The notes beneath the pieces are model-generated. The model was not told where the DNA came from. It saw nothing but the letters and a program-made list of their open reading frames with translations, and made no database searches. From assembly GCF_039526385.1 (NCBI RefSeq), contig NZ_BAAAIX010000027.1, positions 1-64,000 of the forward strand: 64,000 nt of DNA, read 5' to 3'. This DNA comes from Luteococcus peritonei. GTDB taxonomy: Bacteria; Actinomycetota; Actinomycetes; Propionibacteriales; Propionibacteriaceae. Within the stretch, counting starts at the first letter, position 1, and every line of letters starts with the position of its first letter. The position numbers and the translations under genes are program-made. This document shows, in pieces, positions 55,276 to 63,304 of the stretch.

Positions 55276-56388
55276 CTACGGAGCCTCGCGCACCGCCGCG
55301 GCGTAGGTCTCGATGATGCGTGGCCCCAGCGCGGACCAGTCGAAGGCGGCGGCCCGACGCCGGCCCCGCTCCCGCTGGGCGTCGCGCGGCTGCGCCAGGC
55401 TCCGCAGCAGCGCTGCGGACAGCGCGCGGGGCTCCCCCACGGTGAAGAGCTCGCCCAGCGGGCCGTGCTCGTCGCTGGCCACCTCCCGGAAGGCAGGCAG
55501 GTCGGAGGCCACCACCGGTGCCCCGGAGGCCAACGCCTCGAGCAGCACGATGCCGAAGCTCTCCCGGCCGGTCTGGGGCGCGACGTAGGCATCGCTGGCG
55601 GCCAGCAGCTCATTGCGCTGCCGGTCGGTCAGGTTGCCGCGGTAGCGCACCCCTGGATCGGTGCGGGGCCGACCATGGCCCACCACGTCGAGCTCGAGGT
55701 CCGGGTGGTACTCGCGCACGGCCGGCAGCGCCTCGAGCAGCACCTGCAGGCCCTTGCGGGGCTCGTCGTAGCGGCCGATGAAGGTGAGACGCGGATGCTC
55801 GCCGGCCCGCCAGCGACCGCGGCAGGGCGGGTACGGGTGGTCGGCCAGGCTGATCCCGTTGCCGATCACCTGCGCATCCAGACCGGCATAACGCTGTGCC
55901 ACCTCGGCGGCGACCCCGGAGACCGCGATCGAACGGTCGATCCGGGAGGCGGCCTGCGGCATCAACTGGTAGGCCAGCTCCATGCTGCGCGACTGCGGCG
56001 TGGCGGTGTGGAAGGTGGCCACCACCGGCAGGTGGGTCTGGCCCAGGGCCAGCAGGGAGACCGACGGCGTCATCGGCTCGTGCAGGTGCACGAGGTCCAG
56101 GTAGCCTTCGTCGAGCCACTCGCGCACCCGTAGCGCCGACGCCAGCCCGAAGGTGATCCGGGCCACGGAACCGTTGTAGGCCACCGGCACGGCCGCCCCG
56201 GCACTGCGGAAGTCCTCGACCCGCACACCGGCCTCCTCCAGCAGGCCGCGCGGCGGCTCGCCCGGGGCCAGGATCGAGACGCTGTGACCCTGGCCTCGCA
56301 GCCAGCCGGCCAACCCGATGACATGGTTCTGCACCCCGCCGGGACGGCTGAAGGAGTAGGGGCAGACCAGGCCGACGCGCAGGCTCAC
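55276..56388 (-). CDS. pimA: GT4 glycosyltransferase, PimA-like
   Basis: 370 residues. GT-B fold of the GT4 family: VCPYSFSRPGGVQNHV at the N terminus, then FIGRYDEPRKGLQVLLEA and a donor site TGRESFGIVLLEALASG. By motif and by place beside the acyltransferase and PI-phosphate synthase genes, it is the mannosyltransferase that starts PIM synthesis on phosphatidylinositol. GTG 56388 overlaps the acyltransferase stop by GTGA. The TAG stop is followed by a coding-like stretch in the same frame, so the original protein may have been longer. Confidence 0.85.
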   Translation of the reverse strand: MSLRVGLVCPYSFSRPGGVQNHVIGLAGWLRGQGHSVSILAPGEPPRGLLEEAGVRVEDFRSAGAAVPVAYNGSVARITFGLASALRVREWLDEGYLDLVHLHEPMTPSVSLLALGQTHLPVVATFHTATPQSRSMELAYQLMPQAASRIDRSIAVSGVAAEVAQRYAGLDAQVIGNGISLADHPYPPCRGRWRAGEHPRLTFIGRYDEPRKGLQVLLEALPAVREYHPDLELDVVGHGRPRTDPGVRYRGNLTDRQRNELLAASDAYVAPQTGRESFGIVLLEALASGAPVVASDLPAFREVASDEHGPLGELFTVGEPRALSAALLRSLAQPRDAQRERGRRRAAAFDWSALGPRIIETYAAAVREAP

Positions 56389-57239
56389 CGGGCCACCACG
56401 TTGGAGAAGAAGGGCTGCAGCATGTGCCAGTCCTCGACGTGGGTCCGGACCTGGCGCGCGAAGAAGCAGGCCAGCTGCTGGTTCATCGTGGTGACCGGGT
56501 CGTCATCCTGGGCGACGATCGGTTCGGAGACCACCAGGCGCATCCGGCTGCCCTCGTAGTGGCAGGCGATCCCCAGCAGCGTGGAGCCGGTGGCCAGCGC
56601 CAAGTGGGCCGGCCCGCCCGGCATCCGTACCTGCTGCTCGCCGCCGGCCACCGGCCAGGCCACCGGTGTGCCGCGCCGGGCGAACATCCGGTCCGCGAGC
56701 AGGCAGACCATCCGTCCCTCGCGCTGGTCGCCTTCCAGCCGGGCCAGCACCATGGGCTCGCGGTGGCCGTAGACCCTCATGCCGAGCTCCTCGCGGACCC
56801 GCACGAAGAAGGCGAACTCCTGCTCGCCCAGCTGCTCGGCGACGGTGGAGACCATCAGGCCGTTCTGGCAGGCCCAGGCGCCGGCCAGGTCCCAGGAGCC
56901 CATGTGCGGCAGCGCCACCACCACTCCCCCGTCGCGGTGCGCCCCGAAGAGCCGCTCCCGGCCGGCCTGGTCGATGAGCACGGAGCGCTCCACCTGCTGG
57001 GGGCTCCACCGGCCCAGCTGCACCGACTCGAACAGGTTGCGGCCCCAGGAGGCGACGGCGCGAGCGGTCAGGGCCCGGCCGGGCTCGCGGCCGGTGGCGG
57101 TGGCCGCATTGAGCTGCCACTGCCGCACCGGCCGGGGCGGGCGGATCGCCACCAGCCAGGAGGCGGCCCGCAGGCCAGGACGCCACAGCGCGGGCGGGAC
57201 CCGCTCGGCCACGCGCAATGCGCGGTAGTAGCGGCTCAC
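56385..57239 (-). CDS. patA: PIM acyltransferase (LpxL/HtrB family, PatA-like)
   Basis: 284 residues. The HxxxxD acyltransferase motif is in VVALPHMGSWDLAGAW, with later blocks RMVCLLADRMFARRG. Actinobacterial members (PatA) acylate the mannose of phosphatidylinositol mannosides using acyl-CoA. GTG 57239 overlaps the stop of PI-phosphate synthase (GTGA), and its own stop overlaps pimA, so the three lipid genes are translationally linked. Confidence 0.85.
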   Translation of the reverse strand: MSRYYRALRVAERVPPALWRPGLRAASWLVAIRPPRPVRQWQLNAATATGREPGRALTARAVASWGRNLFESVQLGRWSPQQVERSVLIDQAGRERLFGAHRDGGVVVALPHMGSWDLAGAWACQNGLMVSTVAEQLGEQEFAFFVRVREELGMRVYGHREPMVLARLEGDQREGRMVCLLADRMFARRGTPVAWPVAGGEQQVRMPGGPAHLALATGSTLLGIACHYEGSRMRLVVSEPIVAQDDDPVTTMNQQLACFFARQVRTHVEDWHMLQPFFSNVVAR

Positions 57240-57904
57240 GGCTTCTTCTGGTGCTCCGCCGCGACGGTGGCCTGCGGGTCCACCACGGTGATCCCGGCCG
57301 CCTCGGCCTCGACGGCCTGCTGCTTCACCTGCCCCATGCGCTGCAGCACCGTGAAGCTGCTGGCGCACAGCAGGTAGACCAGGGCCACCGGCAGCGCCCA
57401 GTGCAGCCCCAGCCCGGCCAGCAGCATGCCCACCAGCAGGGCCAGCAACCGGTCGCCACGCGCGGCCAGGCCACCCCAGACCTTGAAGCCCAGGGCCAGG
57501 CCGCGGGCCTTGGCATAGCTGGTGACCTGGCCCATCACCAGGGCGCCGATGGCCACCCCGGCCCAGAGCACCGAGTTGCCCAGGCCTGCGTAGTAGAGGG
57601 CCACGGCACCGAAGATCGCGCCGTCGGCCACCCGGTCCAGCGTCGAGTCCAGGAAGGCACCGTAGCTGGAGCCCTGGCCGGTCATCCGAGCCATCTGGCC
57701 GTCGACGCCATCGGTGAGCACGCAGAAGGTGATCACCAGCGCGGCCTGCCACAGCCAGCCACGCGGCACCATGACCAGGGCGGCCACGATCACCAACAGG
57801 GTCCCGAACCAGGTGACCATGTCCGGCGTCATCCGCAGCGCGATCGCCAGCCGTGCCCCCGGCGTCATCAGGTCCGCGTAGAGCTTGCGGAAGCGTTCGA
57901 CCAT
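57236..57904 (-). CDS. pgsA1: Phosphatidylinositol phosphate synthase (CDP-alcohol transferase)
   Basis: 222 residues, six membrane helices. The CDP-alcohol signature TDGVDGQMARMTGQGSSYGA then FLDSTLDRVAD is intact. In this actinobacterial gene order (thrS-HIT-pgsA1-patA-pimA) the enzyme joins CDP-diacylglycerol and inositol phosphate to begin phosphatidylinositol synthesis. The start overlaps the HIT gene stop (TGATG). Confidence 0.88.
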   Translation of the reverse strand: MVERFRKLYADLMTPGARLAIALRMTPDMVTWFGTLLVIVAALVMVPRGWLWQAALVITFCVLTDGVDGQMARMTGQGSSYGAFLDSTLDRVADGAIFGAVALYYAGLGNSVLWAGVAIGALVMGQVTSYAKARGLALGFKVWGGLAARGDRLLALLVGMLLAGLGLHWALPVALVYLLCASSFTVLQRMGQVKQQAVEAEAAGITVVDPQATVAAEHQKKP

Positions 57905-58509
57905 CAGTCCTCCTGGGGCCAGGCGGCGGCCAGCCGCGCGCGGGCGTCGTCGAGCAGCTCGGGGACCGCTTTGGTCTGGGCGATGATCGGCAGGAAGTTC
58001 GCATCCCCGCGCCAGCGCGGCACCACGTGCTGGTGCAGGTGGGCGGCGATCCCGGCCCCGGCCACCTCGCCCTGGTTCATCCCGAGGTTGAAGCCGGCCG
58101 GGTGGGACTGCTCCATCAGCACGTGCATGGCCGTGCGGGTCAGCGCGGCCATCTCGGCCACCTCCGCCTGGTTCGCGTCGGTGTACCAGCTGATGTGGCG
58201 GTAGGGGCAGACCAGCAGGTGCCCCGGCGAGTAGGGGAACAGGTTCATCACGACGAAGCAGGTCTCACCGCGGTGCACCACCAGGCCCTCGGCGTCGTCC
58301 TTGCCGGGGGCGCGACAGAAGGGGCACTCGGCGTCGCTGTCGTCGGCCGGCTTGGACTCGCCCTGGATGTAGGCCATCCGGTGCGGGGTCCACAACCTTT
58401 GGAAGCTGTCCGGCACGCCCGCCATCGAGTCGGAGAACTCGAGGCGGGCCTGCTCCAGCAGCTCCTGCTCCTGCTCCTGCTGCGGAGTGCGCTCCTGGGG
58501 GCCGGTCAC
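57904..58509 (-). CDS. HIT-family nucleotide hydrolase/phosphorylase
   Basis: 201 residues. The HIT triad reads HLHQHV, with upstream ECPFCRAP (zinc cysteines) and NLFPYSPGHLLVCPYRH. The Rv2613c homolog in the same place acts on Ap4A. The stand-alone N terminus is rich in Gln/Glu. GTG 58509 lies 3 nt after the thrS stop. Confidence 0.85.
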   Translation of the reverse strand: MTGPQERTPQQEQEQELLEQARLEFSDSMAGVPDSFQRLWTPHRMAYIQGESKPADDSDAECPFCRAPGKDDAEGLVVHRGETCFVVMNLFPYSPGHLLVCPYRHISWYTDANQAEVAEMAALTRTAMHVLMEQSHPAGFNLGMNQGEVAGAGIAAHLHQHVVPRWRGDANFLPIIAQTKAVPELLDDARARLAAAWPQED

Positions 58510-58512
58510 GGC

Positions 58513-60519
58513 TCAGGCCCCGAAGTTCTCGGCGGTGGGGTTCTGGTTGCTGCGCGAGGCCACCCAGTCGGTCACCATCTGCACGGCCCGCTCGACGGTC
58601 ACGCCGTTGAGCTGTGAGCCGTCGCGGAAGCGGAAGGAGACGGCTCCGGCGTCGCGGTCCTCCCCGCCGGCGATCAGCATGAAGGGCACCTTCTGCTTGG
58701 TGGCATTGCGGATCTTCTTCGGGAAGCGGTCGTCGGAGTCGTCCATCTCCACGCGGACGTCTGCGGCGCGCAGCCGGCCCAGCACCTCGTCGAGGTAGTC
58801 GTTGAACTCGCCGGCCACCGGGATGCCGAGCACCTGCACCGGGCTGAGCCAGGCCGGGAAGGCGCCGGCATAGTGCTCCACCAGCACCCCCAGGAAGCGC
58901 TCGATCGAGCCGAACTTGGCCGAATGGATCATCACCGGCTGCTGGTGGCTGCCGTCCGGTGCGGTGTACTGCAGGCCGAAGCGCTCGGGCTGGTTGAAGT
59001 CGTACTGGATGGTCGACATCTGCCAGGTGCGGCCGATGGCGTCCTTGGCCTGGATCGAGATCTTGGGGCCGTAGAAGGCGGCGCCGCCCGGATCGGGCAC
59101 GCACTCCAGGCCGGACTCCTCCGCGCAGATGCGCAGGATCTCGGTGGCGGTGGCCCACTGCTCGTCGGAGCCGATGAACTTGTCCTTCTTCTTGCCGTCC
59201 TCGTCGCGGGTGGACAGCTCCAGGTAGAAGTCGTCCAGGCCGAAGTCGCGCAGCAGCTTGAGCACGAAGTCCAGCAGGTGCTTGATCTCGCCGGGCGCCT
59301 GCTCCGGGGTGACATAGGAGTGCGAGTCGTCCTGGGTGATGGAACGCACCCGGGTCAGGCCCTGCAGCACGCCCGACTTCTCGTTGCGGTAGACCGTGCC
59401 GAACTCGAAGAAGCGCAGCGGCAGCTCGCGGTAGGAGCGCCCGCGGCTGCGGAAGATCTCGTTGTGCATCGGGCAGTTCATGGCCTTCAGCCGGTACAGG
59501 GTGCCCTCGTCGTCGATGGCGGGGAACATGCCGTCGGCGTAGTAGGGCAGGTGGCCGGAGGTGTAGAAGAGGTCCTCCTTGCTGATGTGGGGGGTGCCCA
59601 CGTACAGGAAGCCGTGGTCGATGTGCGCCTTGCGGACGTAGTCCTCCATCTCCCGCTTGATGACGCCGCCCTTGGGGTGGAAGACCGGCAGGCCGGTGCC
59701 CAGGGTCTCAGGGAAGGAGTACAGGTCCAGCTCGGCACCGAGCTTGCGGTGGTCTCGCTTGGCGGCCTCCTCGAGGCGCAGCTGGTGGGCCTTGAGGTCC
59801 TCGCGGGTGGCCCAGGCGGTGCCGTAGACGCGCTGCAGGTGGGCCTTGGACTGGTCCCCGCGCCAGTAGGCGGCCGAGCTCTTGGTGATGGCGAAGGCGT
59901 TGATGTAGCCGGTGTGCGGCACGTGCGGGCCGCGGCACAGGTCCTTCCAGGCCACGCTGCCGTCGCGACGCACGTTGTCGTAGATGGTCAGCTCGGCGCC
60001 GCCCACCTCCACCGAGGAGCCGTCCTCGGCATTCGAGCCGCCCTTGTCGCTGATCAGCTCCAGCTTGAAGGGCTCCGTGGCCTCCTCGGCCAGGGCCTCC
60101 TGCTCGGTGACCACGCGGCGCACGAAGCGCTGGCGCTCCTTGATGATGCGCTGCATCTGCTTCTCGACGGCCTTGAGGTCCTCGGGGGTCAGCGGCTCGG
60201 TCTGGAAGTCGTAGTAGAAACCGTCGGTGATGGGCGGGCCGATACCCAGCTTGGCCTCGGTGAACAGGTTCTGCACCGCCTGGGCGGCGACGTGGGCCGC
60301 GGAGTGGCGCAGGATCGACAGCCCCTCGTCGCTGGCCATCGCGACCGGCTCGACGACGTCGCCGTCGTGCAGCTCTGCCTGCAGGTCGCGGGTCTCACCG
60401 TTGATGTGCATCGCGACGACGCTGCGGTCCTCGCCGAACAGGTCCAGGCCGGTGGTGGTCTCCTCCACCACCTGTTCGGCTCGCTCGTCTGCTCGCACGA
60501 CGGTGATGGTGAGGCTCAC
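58513..60519 (-). CDS. thrS: Threonyl-tRNA synthetase
   Basis: 668 residues. TGS domain (1-60), editing domain with HSAAHVAAQAV and CRGPHVPHTG, then the class II catalytic core with zinc ligands in AMNCPMHNEIF and IHSAKFGSIERF, and a C-terminal anticodon domain. GTG 60519 is chosen as AAAGGA lies 6 nt upstream; in-frame ATG 60534 is a longer alternative. It heads the PIM operon. No T-box was found; the leader only has a GGGCCC hairpin. Confidence 0.93.
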   Translation of the reverse strand: MSLTITVVRADERAEQVVEETTTGLDLFGEDRSVVAMHINGETRDLQAELHDGDVVEPVAMASDEGLSILRHSAAHVAAQAVQNLFTEAKLGIGPPITDGFYYDFQTEPLTPEDLKAVEKQMQRIIKERQRFVRRVVTEQEALAEEATEPFKLELISDKGGSNAEDGSSVEVGGAELTIYDNVRRDGSVAWKDLCRGPHVPHTGYINAFAITKSSAAYWRGDQSKAHLQRVYGTAWATREDLKAHQLRLEEAAKRDHRKLGAELDLYSFPETLGTGLPVFHPKGGVIKREMEDYVRKAHIDHGFLYVGTPHISKEDLFYTSGHLPYYADGMFPAIDDEGTLYRLKAMNCPMHNEIFRSRGRSYRELPLRFFEFGTVYRNEKSGVLQGLTRVRSITQDDSHSYVTPEQAPGEIKHLLDFVLKLLRDFGLDDFYLELSTRDEDGKKKDKFIGSDEQWATATEILRICAEESGLECVPDPGGAAFYGPKISIQAKDAIGRTWQMSTIQYDFNQPERFGLQYTAPDGSHQQPVMIHSAKFGSIERFLGVLVEHYAGAFPAWLSPVQVLGIPVAGEFNDYLDEVLGRLRAADVRVEMDDSDDRFPKKIRNATKQKVPFMLIAGGEDRDAGAVSFRFRDGSQLNGVTVERAVQMVTDWVASRSNQNPTAENFGA

Positions 60520-60566
60520 GGGTATTCCTTTCATCGGGTGCACGCCCAGACAGGGGACGCGCTGAC

Positions 60567-60604
60567 GGGGCCCTTGCTGGGCCCCGCGGTCGGCTCCCAT
60601 TCTG
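60567..60604 (-). promoter_or_regulatory. thrS promoter element and leader hairpin
   Basis: Minus-strand CAGAAT (60599-60604) as -10 gives a leader of about 75 nt containing GGGGCCC/GGGCCCC (60567-60573 with 60579-60585), 5-nt loop. Too short for a T-box. Confidence 0.4.
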
Positions 60605-60656
60605 CCCGACTTCCGTGCCGGTGACGGACACGGCACCGATCGCAGGCGGTGGCGGC

Positions 60657-61763
60657 TCAGCCGCGACCGGTGCTGCGCCGGGCGAAGAGCAGCACCTGCA
60701 GGGCCAGGTAGCGCACCGGCAGGATCCGGCGGTGGCGCCACAACCCGTCGAGAAAACGGCGCAGGCCCTCGCTGCAGCCCTCCCCCGTCTCCTCGTGGTC
60801 GGGGAAGACGTGCACCAGGCCGATGGAGGTCACCACGCCGTGCTCGGCGCGTCCGAGGTCGAGCCCCTGCAGGTAGGCCTGCGGGTAGTCGAAGCCCAGC
60901 TGCCCCAGGGCCACCACCGAGTGCCAGCTGCGCAGGTTGACGTCCACCACACGGGGATCGCCGTGCTCGTCGCGCACCAGGTCAAGGTTGAGCAGGCCTG
61001 AGCCGCCCACCAGCTCGGCCACCCGCTGCCCGATCGCCAGCACCTGGTTGTCGCGCACCACCTCGATCAGCGACGACGGTCCTTCCGCCTCTCGTCCCTG
61101 GAGCGTGTGGTACACCACGCCCTGGACCGGGCGGCCGTGCACGATCGCCGTGGCGTAGCACATGGTCGCGCCGGGCAGGAATTCCTCCGCATAGAGGTGC
61201 GCCTTCTCGCCTCCCAGCGCCTCCACGGCCTCTCCCAGCTCCTCGGCCCGGCGCACGATCCGCACGCCTTCCCCGCCGGAACCGACGCGGTCCTTGATCA
61301 CCAGGGGCAGGCCGAAGTCGGTCAGCAAGTCCTCGCGCCGGCAGTCCTCCAGGTCGCGCACCCGGGGCGCGGCCAGGCCGGCCTGCTGCAGCGAGCGGGC
61401 GACGGCGAACTTGTCACGCCAGGCGAAGCGCAGTTCCAGTTCTGTCAGCACGGCGCGAGGGACCCCGGCCTCGCGGGCGGCGTGGACCACGTCGTCCAGC
61501 AGGAATTCAGGGCACTGGATGTCCACCACGCGGCTCACGTCGAGCCGGCGCAGGGCGGCCAGCAGTTCCTCCTGCGTGGCGAAGAAGCTGGTGGAGTGGA
61601 ACAGGGCGCGCGAGGCCAGGCGCGCCAGCGGATTGCTCGCGACGGTCAGGTGGGCCACCTCGACGCCGCGGCTGCGCAGCACCGAGGCGAGCTGCTCGAA
61701 GCTGAGCATGGTCCCCAGGTCCACGAAGACCACGATCGGTCGATGTGCACGGGAAAGGGCCAT
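60657..61763 (-). CDS. ATP-grasp superfamily protein, unknown substrate
   Basis: 368 residues. ATP-grasp fold: LVIKDRVGSGGEGVRIV as the nucleotide-binding loop, YAEEFLPGATMCYATAIV, and metal ligands in LLNLDLVRDEHGDPRVVDVN, RSWHS. The N-terminal ~110 residues resemble a preATP-grasp domain. It probably ligates a carboxylate to an amine or thiol at the cost of ATP, but no partner gene reveals the substrate. TAAGCT lies 6 nt before ATG 61763. It is 137 nt from thrS. Confidence 0.78.
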   Translation of the reverse strand: MALSRAHRPIVVFVDLGTMLSFEQLASVLRSRGVEVAHLTVASNPLARLASRALFHSTSFFATQEELLAALRRLDVSRVVDIQCPEFLLDDVVHAAREAGVPRAVLTELELRFAWRDKFAVARSLQQAGLAAPRVRDLEDCRREDLLTDFGLPLVIKDRVGSGGEGVRIVRRAEELGEAVEALGGEKAHLYAEEFLPGATMCYATAIVHGRPVQGVVYHTLQGREAEGPSSLIEVVRDNQVLAIGQRVAELVGGSGLLNLDLVRDEHGDPRVVDVNLRSWHSVVALGQLGFDYPQAYLQGLDLGRAEHGVVTSIGLVHVFPDHEETGEGCSEGLRRFLDGLWRHRRILPVRYLALQVLLFARRSTGRG

Positions 61764-61769
61764 GACTAG

Positions 61770-61775
61770 AGCTTA
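61770..61775 (-). promoter_or_regulatory. Leaderless -10 (TAAGCT)
   Basis: Minus-strand TAAGCT followed by 6 nt and ATG 61763 (ATP-grasp gene). Confidence 0.45.
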
Positions 61776-61885
61776 TGTCCCTCGCGGACCAACTCTTGCC
61801 GAGCCCGTCGGCGGGGACGGCAAGTTTGCACCGATCTTCAGCCCGAACCAGCGGGAGGGGCGGACGAGGGGTGGCGAGGACAGCA

Positions 61886-61917
61886 GAAAGCCCCGGGCCA
61901 TGGGCTCCGGGGCTTTC
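61886..61917 (-). terminator. Terminator of the minus-strand tRNA group
   Basis: 11-bp stem (61886-61896 with 61907-61917), 10-nt loop, followed on the minus strand by TGCTGTCC; 9 nt past tRNA-Val. Confidence 0.75.
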
Positions 61918-61926
61918 AGGTGCTGG

Positions 61927-61998
61927 TGGGCGATACTGGGTTTGAACCAGTGACCTCTTCCGTGTCAGGGAAGCGCGCTACCGCTGCGCCAATCGCCC
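61927..61998 (-). tRNA. tRNA-Val (GAC)
   Basis: 72-nt cloverleaf on the minus strand: acceptor GGGCGAT/ATCGCCC, anticodon arm CTTCC-CTGACAC-GGAAG (anticodon GAC), T loop TTCAAAC, discriminator A. No CCA encoded. It is the last of three minus-strand tRNAs. Confidence 0.93.
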
Positions 61999-61999
61999 G

Positions 62000-62070
62000 A
62001 GGTGGAGACGGGATTTGAACCCGTGTACACGGATTTGCAGTCCGTTGCCTCGCCTCTCGGCCACTCCACC
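62000..62070 (-). tRNA. tRNA-Cys (GCA)
   Basis: 71-nt cloverleaf: acceptor GGTGGAG/CTCCACC, anticodon loop CTGCAAA with GCA, discriminator U, T loop TTCAAAT. One nt separates it from tRNA-Val. Confidence 0.93.
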
Positions 62071-62113
62071 AGGTGAAGACCTCACCGATCTGGATGGGGC
62101 GAGAGCCTCTCCG

Positions 62114-62186
62114 AGCGGACGACGGGATTCGAACCCGCGACCCTCACCTTGGCAAGGTGATGCTCTACCAACTGAGCCACGTCCGC
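62114..62186 (-). tRNA. tRNA-Gly (GCC)
   Basis: 73-nt cloverleaf: acceptor GCGGACG/CGTCCGC, anticodon arm TCACC-TTGCCAA-GGTGA (GCC), T loop TTCGAAT, discriminator U. First of the three-tRNA operon. Confidence 0.93.
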
Positions 62187-62240
62187 ACTGCACCAGTTCA
62201 GGGCTTCCGTTTCCGGCTGCCGCGTTGCGGTGCGTAGAGA

Positions 62241-62270
62241 ACATTAACCAAGCCTTCGCGGACTTTGCAA
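62241..62270 (-). promoter_or_regulatory. Promoter of tRNA-Gly/Cys/Val
   Basis: Minus-strand TTGCAA (62265-62270), 18-nt spacer, TAATGT (62241-62246), about 55 nt before tRNA-Gly. Confidence 0.6.
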
Positions 62271-62752
62271 ATCGAAGTCACACCACTGTCACTTCCAGTC
62301 CCTCGATGACTCGTTCAAAGTTCATCTGACAAGGTGCTTCGTTCGCCAGAAAAAGTTCCGGGAGGGCGTCGACGGGACCCCTGCGGCGCTGACTGCCGCC
62401 TGTGGTGGTGTTCGCGACCGCACCGGGTGACGGGCCGGTACTGCGCTCCTGGGGACGTGCACCGCGCCCTGTCCTGAGCTGGGGTCATCCTGTGCTCGCG
62501 TCCTGGTGGTGGTCCCTCATCACCTGCAGTCAGGTGGCGCTCGGCTCACTCCCCATCCGCCGGGTCCGCGATCGCGGCTGATGGCGCCTCATCGCCCCTG
62601 CTGCACCAGGGGCGATCGTGCACGTCGTGCCGTGATGCGGGGTGTGGCCGCCTCCGCGGGGGGCGACGGGCCCCTGGTGCCAGGAGTCGGTCCCGTGCAG
62701 ATGGGGCAGGTGCGTTGTCACTGTGAGCCCGGCCCGATGGGTCCGCCCCGAT
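62271..62752. other. Interval without recognised genes
   Basis: About 480 nt between the divergent tRNA promoters. Nothing was identified: long open frames here run into the tRNA genes or have poor codon use. A lower-GC patch lies at 62271-62350 next to the tRNA promoter. Confidence 0.5.
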
Positions 62753-62782
62753 TTGCAGGGCTGCGACGATGTGCCCTAGTGT
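62753..62782 (+). promoter_or_regulatory. Promoter of tRNA-Val (CAC)
   Basis: TTGCAG (62753-62758), 18-nt spacer, TAGTGT (62777-62782), 12 nt before the tRNA 5' end. Same -35 core as the minus-strand tRNA promoter. Confidence 0.65.
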
Positions 62783-62794
62783 TTCTCTTCGCAA

Positions 62795-62866
62795 GGGCGA
62801 TTGGCGCAGTGGTAGCGCGCTTCGTTCACACCGAAGAGGTCACTGGTTCGAACCCAGTATCGCCCA
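62795..62866 (+). tRNA. tRNA-Val (CAC)
   Basis: 72-nt cloverleaf: acceptor GGGCGAT/ATCGCCC, anticodon arm CTTCG-TTCACAC-CGAAG (CAC), T loop TTCGAAC, discriminator A. Outside the anticodon arm it is nearly identical to the minus-strand tRNA-Val (GAC) 800 nt away. Confidence 0.93.
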
Positions 62867-62872
62867 CCCTTG

Positions 62873-62906
62873 CGAAGGACCCCGGCCAGGCGGCCGGGGT
62901 CCTTCG
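62873..62906 (+). terminator. Terminator of tRNA-Val (CAC)
   Basis: 15-bp perfect stem (62873-62887 with 62892-62906), 4-nt loop, 6 nt past the tRNA. Confidence 0.8.
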
Positions 62907-63304
62907 TCGTTCCGGCCGGTGCGCCCGCAGCCCGCGTGGTGGTGGGCCGTCTCGCACGGTGGATGTTCATCGCGATGTCAGGTCCGCAGGTCAGACTGTG
63001 CCCCGCCGTGACGAACGGGCCGGTGCGCGCCGGTGTGGAAGAAAGTTGAAAGCTGTGAAATCTTCGGCGCTGCCGCATCCCGCCCACGAAGCGTGGCTCG
63101 ATCTGGGCCACTGACGCCCCATTTAGTCGAAAACCGTAAAATCTCTCATGGGATCGCCTGTCTCGGCCATCCCGGAATCTGACCGCATGATGATACGTAA
63201 TCTCACTATGTGGAATTTCGCTTGCAGGCAAGGACTTTTGCGGGAAAGAGTTCGAGCAACGGCAACGGAGCCGCCTTCCAGTCCCCCAGCGGAAAGGCAC
63301 TCAG
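62907..63304. other. Upstream region of the chelatase gene, no gene seen
   Basis: About 400 nt without a supported gene. The right half (63115-63260) is AT-rich for this genome and probably promoter DNA. It includes CTTGC-AG-GCAAG (63222-63233) and a GAAAGG binding site before ATG 63305. Open frames here overlap the tRNA or lack codon bias. Confidence 0.5.

Noticed and set aside
60520..60656. T-box before thrS
   Set aside because: Leader about 75 nt, no conserved AGGGUGG core, only one hairpin.
62506..63114. 202-codon plus-strand frame
   Set aside because: Runs through tRNA-Val (CAC) and its terminator; poor codon use.
62776..63300. 174-codon minus-strand frame
   Set aside because: Overlaps tRNA-Val (CAC); the encoded sequence is not protein-like.
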